Of a stretch of DNA of 64,000 bases, positions 56,362 to 64,000 are shown in pieces; within the stretch, counting starts at the first letter, position 1; each line of letters opens with the position of its first letter. The position numbers were made by a program, and so were the translations under genes. A model generated the notes under the pieces. It made no database searches. It saw only the letters and a list, made by a program, of their open reading frames with translations, and was not told where the DNA came from. Source of the stretch: Cynocephalus volans (Eukaryota > Chordata > Mammalia > Dermoptera > Cynocephalidae); assembly GCF_027409185.1 (NCBI RefSeq), contig NC_084464.1:50319095-50383094 (forward strand), written 5' to 3'.

Positions 56362-56907
56362 TGCCACAGGAAAGAATTCAAGAGCAGAGTCACAGTAGAA
56401 AGTGAGAACAGACTTAATGGAACAAACAGGAGATACAAATTTCAGAGAGACTGAGCAGGGCACATGCCAAGTCTAACACAAAAGTAAGAAATACACACTT
56501 AAAGTTTAGTTCTGAGGACAGGCTGCCTCAAGAGACTGAGCAGCAGCTCCCCCTCCTCCTGTGATCCAGCTTTTTATAGTTTCACTGTCTAATGCATATT
56601 CATACTATCTTGTTACTATTCAACTATGGGGGTGAGGGCGTTCCCTGTTATGTAGCATAGCCTTGCACATGCTCAGCTGGTCTCCTTTTGGGGCATATTC
56701 ATTGGTCTAATTTTATCACATGCACTGAACATATTCAAGAATATTCTGTGCTCTTCAACATCCCTAGTGGAAGTTCATTCAAAGGATAAACTCCCTTCCA
56801 CCGAGCATGCTCAGTCACTGGGGTCATGTAAGATGGTGTAAACTTTTCTGAGCATGCTCAGCTACTGGATTTGACTAAGTCCACCTCTCGTGGTCTCTCT
56901 TTCAACA
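56362..56907 (-). mobile_element. Probable endogenous retrovirus LTR (solo, minus strand)
   Basis: A 546-base block bounded by TG and CA. On the minus strand it starts TGTTGAAAGAGAGACC, carries a TATA box (CTATAAAAAGCTGG, complement of 56569-56582) and ends GAATTCTTTCCTGTGGCA. Three copies of CATGCTCAG lie in it. No viral coding region was seen beside it, so it looks solo. No clear target-site duplication was found, so the ends may be off by some bases. Confidence 0.55.
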
Positions 56908-57179
56908 GATGGTGCTGAAAATGGGTCCAACAAGCAACAGTAACTCTCCTCTAGGGAAGAGCCTAGAGGAGGGGTTTGAGACCATGGTGAGTGGCTTGAA
57001 ACCCAGAGGTGTGTCCTGAAACGTGAACCCAGAGAAACTGAGCACCTCCTATCTCAGGAGGATATCAGAACTTTCTGCCACAATGCCCAAAATAATAAAC
57101 ATGATCTTACCCCCAAAACAGAACCATCACAGATTTTGTCCTTAGCACAGCCACCACCACGCCCCTACCTGCATAAAGC

Positions 57180-57560
57180 AGAAAACCACTCAAAAGGCCA
57201 TAAAATGGAATCAAGTACTGATTGATGCTACAGCGCGGATGAGCCCTGAAAACACACCCAGCGAAAGAAGCCAGACACGAACCTCAGAGTGTGATATGAT
57301 TCCGCTCATATGAAAGTCCAGAGGAGGGATATCTATAGAGACAGGAACTAGTGGTTGCTTCGGTCTGGCGGTCGGCAAGCGGGTGGAATAGGAGGTGACA
57401 GCTAAAGGATACAGAGGTTCTTCTTGAGGTGCTGAAAATGTTCTAAAGTTGACAGTGTTGATAGTTGCACATGTCTGCGAATATACTAAAAATCATTAAG
57501 TTGTATACTTTAAACAGGTGAATTGTGCAGTAGGTGATTATATCTCAATAAAGCCATTGG
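57180..57560 (+). repeat. L1 3' end (L1MB-like)
   Basis: ATTGATGCTACAGCGCGGAT, GATTCCGCTCATATGAAAGT, CTAAAAATCATTAAGTTGTA and ATATCTCAATAAAGCCATTG match the L1 3' UTR. It is followed by a GA-rich tail. Confidence 0.8.
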
Positions 57561-57567
57561 GAGAAAA

Positions 57568-57585
57568 AGAAAGAGAGAGAGAGAC

Positions 57586-57624
<39 letters not shown>

Positions 57625-57641
57625 CAGAGAGAGAGAGAGAA
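57568..57641. repeat. (GA)n-rich microsatellite at an L1 tail
   Basis: GAGA and GACAGA units directly after the L1 3' end, probably grown from its tail. Confidence 0.9.
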
Positions 57642-58654
57642 ACCCACTAGAAGATAAGCCTCAGGAAGATGGGACTTCGCTGGTTCCTAACAGTCCCTGG
57701 CATGTGGCAGGCACCCATGAAACACACTGGAACAGGTGAGTGACTGAGTGCTTGGACGCTTCCTCTCCCCACCCATCACAGCCAATTCATTCCAAAATCC
57801 TGTGGTTTGACCTCTAACTTCTGGCCACTTCTCCCCAGTTCCACTGCCACCACCCCATTTCCTGACTACCATTTTCTCCCATCTCACGGGGCCTTTCCCA
57901 TCCATTCTCCACCTGGCTGCCACAGTAGCTTCTAAAAAGACAGATTGAATCTGTCGTGTCTCTGCTGACAATGCCTCAGTGATTGCCCATTGCTCTCAGG
58001 ACAATGAGCAAAACCCAAAACATGGCCTCGAGCCCCACTGCTCGGGCCCTGCTACCACCAGCCTCCTCTTCTCGAGAGTGTCGCTGCCATGCTCCACCCT
58101 CCTCTCCCTGCAGTAGTCCTGTCGCCTCTCTCCTGGCTCCTCGGGCAAGCCCCATCCTCTGCCACCTTGAGGCCACTGTGTGAACCCCTTCCTCTGCCAA
58201 GAACCCGGGCAGAGCCTCCACTCACTCCGCCCCCACATGCTGCCTCCTCCTCATCTGGCAGAGCTCAGGCCCAATGCCAGCTCTGCAGAGGCCTAGCCAG
58301 AAGGAGGTCATGACCCCTTTTGTGTGCCCTCGCTACTCCCTGAAACCTTTCATGACACTTATGCAACTTTGTGATTATGCATTTATTTGGGAGTTATTGC
58401 AATTCAATTCAACTCAACAAATACTTACTGGCCTGCTATGTGCCAGGTACTCTTCCACAGCCCCTCCTCCTGGTCCCAGTGCCCAGCCCACAAGGTGCCC
58501 TGTAGGCCTCTGCCATTTGCCCTTGAGGGGCCAAGACCAGCCCAGCCAGTAGATCCCTGGGCAGATAATGACTGGGATTGCAAAGACTCACACCCTCCCA
58601 GCCTATACTGTCCAGGCCTGCCTGGCCTGGCGGTCAGAGCCAGTGTGGAGTGGG

Positions 58655-58790
58655 TGGGCACCTAGAGAATAAGTTCTAGCCCAGTTCTGCCACCAACTGG
58701 ACACAAGGCCTTGGGCCAGTCACTGCCCCTCCTTGGACTTCAATGTCCTCATTTTTAAAGAGTAAGTCTTTCACTCTGACTTTGGATGAA
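58655..58790 (+). repeat. MIR
   Basis: TAGCCCAGTTCTGCCACCAA, CCTTGGGCCAGTCACTGCCC and AATGTCCTCATTTTTAAAGA fit the MIR consensus. Confidence 0.65.
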
Positions 58791-59269
58791 TATTCGTAGA
58801 ATCAATACCAAGACTTTTATGAAAATTCCATGATGGCACAGCTTTGATTTCACGCATTCACCATTCACTTATTCATTCATTCATTTATTACCTCATATTT
58901 ATTAAGCATCTCTTCTGTAACAGGCCTTGTTCTAGGGTTGAGCAGTCACAGGGGACCAATGACAATGACAGGCAGGGTCTTTTGAGGACACAGACATGGA
59001 GTCAAGGACACAAACACATCAACAGATGATCCCAGTTCTGTGTGTGGAAGGAGAGGTTTCCACGTACAATCTCATGAAGGCAAGAAATAAAATGTTCTTC
59101 ATTTCTTAATAATGCAATATTTATTTCAAGTGCTGCCTCAGGTGGGGTGGAAGGAGAATGTATTTATTATCTGTGCTACCAACTTCTCCTTTCCCTCTCT
59201 TTTAGCTCAGGAAAAATATTTTTCTATTCAAGGAAGTGATGGGGGTGGGGCAGAGAGGAGTTCAGTTAC

Positions 59270-59540
59270 TTTAGTTATGTAGCAAAATAACCCAAAACGT
59301 AAATGAGCACATTTATTTTGCTCACAAAGCTGCACTTCAGGCAGGTCTCTGTGGGGACACCTCTGCTGCACCCACCATCAGCTGGGGTGGCTGGGAGGCT
59401 GGGGGAAGGATCGTGTGAACATTCAGTCACTCGCACGTCTGGTATTTGATGTTGGCTGTTGGCTGTGACCTCAGCACATGTGTGTGTGGCCTGCCCAGGT
59501 GGCCCAGGCTTCCTCACAACATGGCAGCTGGTTTTCAAGA
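59270..59540 (-). repeat. MLT1-type LTR, minus strand
   Basis: On the plus strand AGCACATTTATTTTGCTCAC (reverse complement of the LTR polyadenylation region), CCACCATCAGCTGGGGTGGC and GGCTTCCTCACAACATGGCA are in the order of a reversed MLT1-like LTR. Confidence 0.55.
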
Positions 59541-59748
59541 GTATTGAGAGAGAAAGAGAGAGGGAGAGAGAGATGTTGTATTGCTGCTTATGACCTAGCC
59601 TGAGAAGTCACATTTCAACACTGGGAAGTGACACTGGGAGCACATTCTGTCCATCTAGGCAGTCACAAAACCCCACCCCGTTCCAATGAGATGAGGAAAT
59701 ACCCACCTCTTGATGGAAAGTTTCTCCTGGAAGAGCATGTGTTAGAGA

Positions 59749-59772
59749 AAATATGGCCATGGCCATATTTGG
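59749..59772. promoter_or_regulatory. Perfect palindrome with a CArG-box-type site
   Basis: Positions 59749-59770 are a perfect 22-base inverted repeat: AAATATGGCCA followed by its reverse complement. CCATATTTGG at 59763-59772 fits the SRF-binding CArG consensus CC(A/T)6GG. Binding is not shown. Confidence 0.4.
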
Positions 59773-62700
59773 AAAATACAAGCTACCATGGAAGTGGGGA
59801 GGGGTCCTGTTTACTTATCTTTGTTTTTTAAAGAATCCCTTTTTTTTAAAAGCCCTCATCCTCTCAGCTCCCCTCAGGGCTTGAGATTTAGAACACAAGG
59901 CCAGTTACTTTTCCACTTTCTGCTCTTCCCTGGCCCTCCCCTGAGGAAATAAAGATCTCTCTGCTCTAGGAAACAAAGACCTCAGTTAGGGCCTCACAAG
60001 TATCATGCAACCAAGAAGAAAAGTGCTCTGAGAACCACCTTGGCCTGGGGGCTGGGAAGCCCAGGAGGAGACAGAGGGAGGACAAATCCACCAGGTGAGA
60101 AAGAGTCAGACAGACGGGGAGCAGAGCACGGGTGGAGGTGGGGGGCGAGTGTCCCCCACTGGGAAGGAACAGCAGGCGCAAAGCCTCTAACTAAGACACA
60201 AAAGAGAAGAAGTCAGAGTTGAGAGAGAGGAGAGAGCCGAGGAGGGAGGAATGGGCCGACCACATGGACGTTATATGGAATCTAGGGGCAAGTCTTTGAA
60301 GAGTTTAAAACAAGAGCGTGAGAAGAGATTTGCCTTGTGTAAAGGTTATTTTGAATAAAGTGGAAAGGATTTGAGAAGCATTGGGGAGACAGATATTGGG
60401 TCTTGGTGACTGACTGGGTATAAGGGAGGGAAGGGGCAGCTCCCCCAGGCTCTCGAGGCACCTCCTCCCTGGGCTGCCCTGATTCTGGCCCAGCTGTTCT
60501 CTCGCAGCCACTGCCAGGAGCCGTCCTTCCGCACACACATGCCAGCAGAGGTGGCGGGCCTGTGGGCACGAGGAGATCTCCTGGGACGGGGCATGTCATG
60601 CACCCCTCCTGACCATGGCTTCACTAAGGACCTTCATCCATGAGCAACCTTCCTCTCTGGTCTCTCCCAGGGAACAGAGCCAAGTAGCCTCCAACAAAGG
60701 GCCAATGACCCTGGGAACAGAGACCCAGTAGGCTTGGGAGGGAGTGGGGCGAAGGAGGAGCCACGGGGTGCCCGGCAGATAGGGGAGCACCCCGTCTCCT
60801 TAACTCCACGCCTGCCCACGCACTTGGCACCTCTTCTGCCTTCACCAGGAATAGCTGGAAAAGGGGTCAGGGAAGGATGCACACCTGAGGGGGGACATGA
60901 GTCTGCACTGCGACCAAATCCGGGGACACCTGGGCCCCTGTGCCACATACTCTGGACACCCACCACTGGCACCATGGTGCCCAGGGCAGCGAAGCAGTAG
61001 GGTAAATGTACCCCATCTTTCTAGAGCAACAATTTGACTCAAAGAATGTGAGGAAAATATTATTTTTATACTAAACAGTATGATGAAACAGAATGCAAAG
61101 GCTATGTGTGGATTTTCAGTAACAGAAGACTTGAGATCCCGCTGGGGCTTTGAGTTCGCTGTCATAAGCCAAGCGCCCATCCTCCAAGGCCCTCAGGGAA
61201 ATGCAGCCTGGCCCCTTTGGGTGCCACTCTGGTGGAAAAGTTTGAGAAAGATCAGAGTTCTTTAACACCCGCTGCCCCAAGGGTCGCTCCGCACACGGTA
61301 GCTGCTGCTGCTAGAACAGGCGTGTGTGGAAGGGGCTGCTGGGCCACACTGAAGTCACTGTGATGAGCTATTCCTCGGGCAGTGACTCCAGAATCACTGA
61401 CAACTTTGAAAGATGGTGGAAATGTTGGCAGCATCTCTCACTGGCTGACGTTGCCTTCTCCTGGAGCCGGCCCCTGTTCCAGCAAGTCCTTCCTGTTATC
61501 TACCCCTCTGGTTGCAGCACAAGCTAGTTCTCTGTCCCTTGGCTCCTACTGAGAATGAAGCATGAGACACTCCTGCTGGACTTTTTCAGCCATCAGCAGG
61601 AGAGGAGACAGGAGTGAAGACGGCGGCCCCTGCACGGTCTGCTTGGGCCCAGGCTTTGCCCCCTGGTCAATGAGTATCAGAGTGGCTCAGGGTTAGAACG
61701 AGGGACCTAAGGGCTGGCTGGGAATGGATATATAGTGGGAGAAACCCCAGCAGGGAAAACCAGGCAATCTGCTCTGTTCTCATTGGTGGGTCCTATGGGA
61801 CCTCTGTAGAGGCCCCCAGTGCCCTTGGCTATACTGAGCTTGGCACAGGAAAATGAGACCTGGACCCACTCCTTAGGAAGCTTCTCATAAAGAGAGACAC
61901 AGTCCTTTCTTACGGGAGCGTCAGTCTGAGGGGGAGACACAGCCTTGTCCTCAGTGAGCCATAGTCTGAAGGGGGACACATGTCCCTGCCCTCAGGGAGC
62001 CCAGTCTAAGAAGAGACACCCTGTCCTCAGGGACCCCCCAGAGCTGGGTTTGAGGGGGGGTCTCGTCAGGGCCCTGCAGAGGTTCTTGCCCGGCTCACCA
62101 CATGTACATCTGTGGCTTTGCTCTGAATTCCTATAAACAGAGATTAGAAATCCCAGGAACTGAAACACGATTAATCACCCTCCGTTATTGCCCTTCCCTG
62201 GGTGACTCAGCCATAGGAAAATCACACTCCTGAGTGAAACCAGAATGTAAAGTGAAAGAGAGAGTGATGAGTGACAGAGGCAGCTGGTGACACAGCCTGG
62301 CAGCTGCAGGGCCTCGTCCACAGAGGGAGCTCCTGACACCACAGACAGAGGCCCAAGGGAACCCAGCCCCAGGGAGCCGCACTGCAGGATGGCCCTAGAC
62401 CGGGCAGGAGCGCAGCAGCCAGAGTCTTGGGCGGTCTCGGAGGCGGGTCTGCTGTGCAGGCCTCTGAGCCCTGCCCTTTCTGCACTGCTGCTTTGGCTTT
62501 GGCTCATGCAGCTCCCCACCTGGAGTGCCCTCCCTGTCCCTCCAGTGTGCCACGTCCTGCTCTCTGTCAGCCCCAACTGGCCTCCCCAGAGTTGTCCTCA
62601 CACTCTCTTTATGAGCCACTCTGGGCACTTGCTGTCACCTGACTGGTTTGGAGTACGTGGGAACTTTTCTCACCTAGACCCTGAAGACTCAAGAACAGTG

Positions 62701-63068
62701 GGTGCCTGTAGCAAGCAGAATGGACCCAGCCCTTAGGAAAACATAAATGAATGAATGAACGAAGGAATGGGTGGAAGAACAGAATTAGAACCCAAACTTT
62801 CCGTTTTCTTGGCAGAAGCCTGAAGTTGGGCTCCACGAAATGCTGGGGGACACCCAGCCCCACTGCCTTTCTCTAAGAATGTGAGAAACCCTCTCTGATT
62901 TGAGGGGCCTTAGTAATCACCTGAAAAGTAGGCCCTGCAAGGTCACACAGCTTACCAGGAGCAAAGCCAGGGCTCTCACTGGGATCCACTGTCTTCCTCC
63001 CTCTGCCTGACCTTCCACCCTTGTACCTGGACTCTGGGCTCTGGGCCAGGAAGGAAACCATAGGGAGG

Positions 63069-63192
63069 GGCTGGCTGGTTTGCTCAGTTGGTTAAAGCAT
63101 GCTGCTGATAACACCAAGGTCCAGAGTTCGATCCCTGTACCAGCCAGCTGCCAAAAAAAAAAAAAAAAGAAGAAAGAAGAAAGAAAAAGAAA
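63069..63192 (+). repeat. tRNA-Ile-derived SINE (CYN-like)
   Basis: Starts GGCTGGCTGGTTTGCTCAGT, carries CTGATAACACCAAGG and the B box GTTCGATCCC, then a long A tail that grades into an AAG-rich tract. GAAACCATAGGG before and GAAACCCTGAGG after look like a target-site duplication. Confidence 0.85.
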
Positions 63193-63539
63193 CCCTGAGG
63201 GGGACAGGCTGCTCTGTACTGCGCCAGTGGGGTGGGGCGGCCATGGCAGCGGCTCACTGGTTCCACCCTGGGTGGGCACAATTCATCACCAAGAGAGCCT
63301 GGCCAGGGCTGGCAGCTTCTGCAGCCCAGGGAAAGCTGTGCTTTGCAAACACAGAGCCACCTGGATCCCTGTCCCAGTTCTTATGTAAGCACCCGGGAAG
63401 AGGAGGCCTGCCTGGGTACCTTTCTTCTGCTGGCACAGCTCCCGGGCTCTCTCTAGCCTGAGGGTCCTGGCATAGGCTGCTCTGGAGAGGTCCTGCCCAG
63501 ATTTTCCCTGGCCTCTTGATGGCAACAATGTTTGGAGAT

Positions 63540-63740
63540 GATAATAAAAATTATTATTCCAGGTTACTCTGCCAGGCGCTTCACCAATACTTTCTTACCT
63601 AACCCTTTTACAAACCCAATGAGGTAGCTACTGTTATTATCCCCATTTTATGGTTTTATGGGATGAAGATATTGGGGCTCTAAGAGGGGCAGTGACTTGC
63701 CCAGGTGGCACAGCTGGTGCATGGTGGAACTGGGTGGGAC
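63540..63740 (-). repeat. MIR
   Basis: ACTGTTATTATCCCCATTTT, GTGACTTGCCCAGGTGGCAC and CACTTCACCAATAC-like sequence fit a reversed MIR. Confidence 0.75.
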
Positions 63741-64000
63741 TGACCAGCTCCAAATCCTTGCTCTACGTCACCACACTGCCAATGACCCAGCTGCTGCCAC
63801 GCTCGTCCCAACCTCTCAAATGTCTCCAAGGAGAAGGGCACCCAAACCCTCGGTGCAAGAAACAAGCCCTCTGGATAAATTACAAAGTGGCTGTGGGTGC
63901 TGGGGGAATGGGAGATTGTGGGTCCCTCTGCTTAGCCATGATAGAAGTGTCCATTGGAAACCCACTTGGAATCTCCCCTCTGTCTGGTTCGACTGATAGG

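Larger units (their letters stand above)
46712..64000. other. Intergenic interval downstream of KCNK17
   Basis: No gene could be supported over these 17 kb. In human the next gene on this side is KCNK5, about 70 kb away, so gene absence is expected. Contents recognised: MLT1-type LTRs (46.77-47.23 and 59.27-59.54 kb), MIR copies, a degenerate tandem repeat near 50.2-50.5 kb, a MIR split by a MER53-like element at 52.6-52.9 kb, a probable ERV LTR at 56.36-56.91 kb, an L1 3' end at 57.18-57.56 kb and a SINE at 63.07-63.19 kb. I see nothing recognisable in about 47.3-48.5, 51.1-52.5, 55.4-56.3 and 60.5-62.9 kb. Confidence 0.6.

Noticed and set aside
62287-62736. 149-codon open frame near the window end
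   Set aside because: No domain or homology recognised. Similar-length frames occur on the opposite strand, as expected for G+C-rich non-coding DNA.

Overview
This is a mammalian nuclear genomic window. It shows spliced vertebrate exons with GT/AG boundaries, a CpG island, mammalian-wide repeats (MIR, L2-type, MER5A, MaLR LTRs, old L1 3' ends) and many microsatellites. Three short SINE copies (about 13.6, 40.0 and 63.1 kb) look like a bare isoleucine-tRNA unit plus an A tail, with no tRNA-unrelated body. That is the architecture described for the CYN SINEs of colugos (Dermoptera). No primate Alu, carnivore CAN or perissodactyl ERE elements were seen. Colugo is therefore my best guess, with moderate confidence. 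The gene order KIF6 - KCNK16 - KCNK17, all on one strand, matches the human 6p21.2 locus as I recall it, in reverse orientation.

Layout. From 1 to about 15.5 kb lies the 3' end of KIF6 (kinesin-9 family): an intron, a coding exon at 8208-8314, a 6.2 kb intron, a tiny last coding exon at 14483-14499 and a 3' UTR with AATAAA at 15459. From 15.5 to 26.1 kb is a repeat-rich intergenic interval with one candidate conserved non-coding element near 21.1 kb. From 26.1 to 32.2 kb lies KCNK16 (TALK-1, a pancreatic two-pore-domain K+ channel). Every ancestral exon can be located, but the gene is dead: premature stops in exons 1, 2 and 3, frameshifts in exons 2, 3 and 5, and loss of most of exon 4, including the second pore loop. 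From 34.1 to 46.7 kb lies KCNK17 (TALK-2), an intact five-exon gene of 322 codons with a CpG-island promoter. From 46.7 to 64 kb is intergenic sequence, in human leading towards KCNK5, with old LTRs, L1 ends, a probable ERV LTR at 56.4-56.9 kb and simple repeats.

How the genes relate. KCNK16 and KCNK17 are tandem paralogues encoding alkaline-activated K+ leak channels. The window suggests that this species lost TALK-1 and kept TALK-2. The retained TALK-2 carries tyrosine in its second selectivity filter (GYG), where human TALK-2 has phenylalanine (GFG). The loss of KCNK16 is the most interesting observation here. I found no CRISPR array, no prokaryotic feature, and no further protein-coding gene that I could support.
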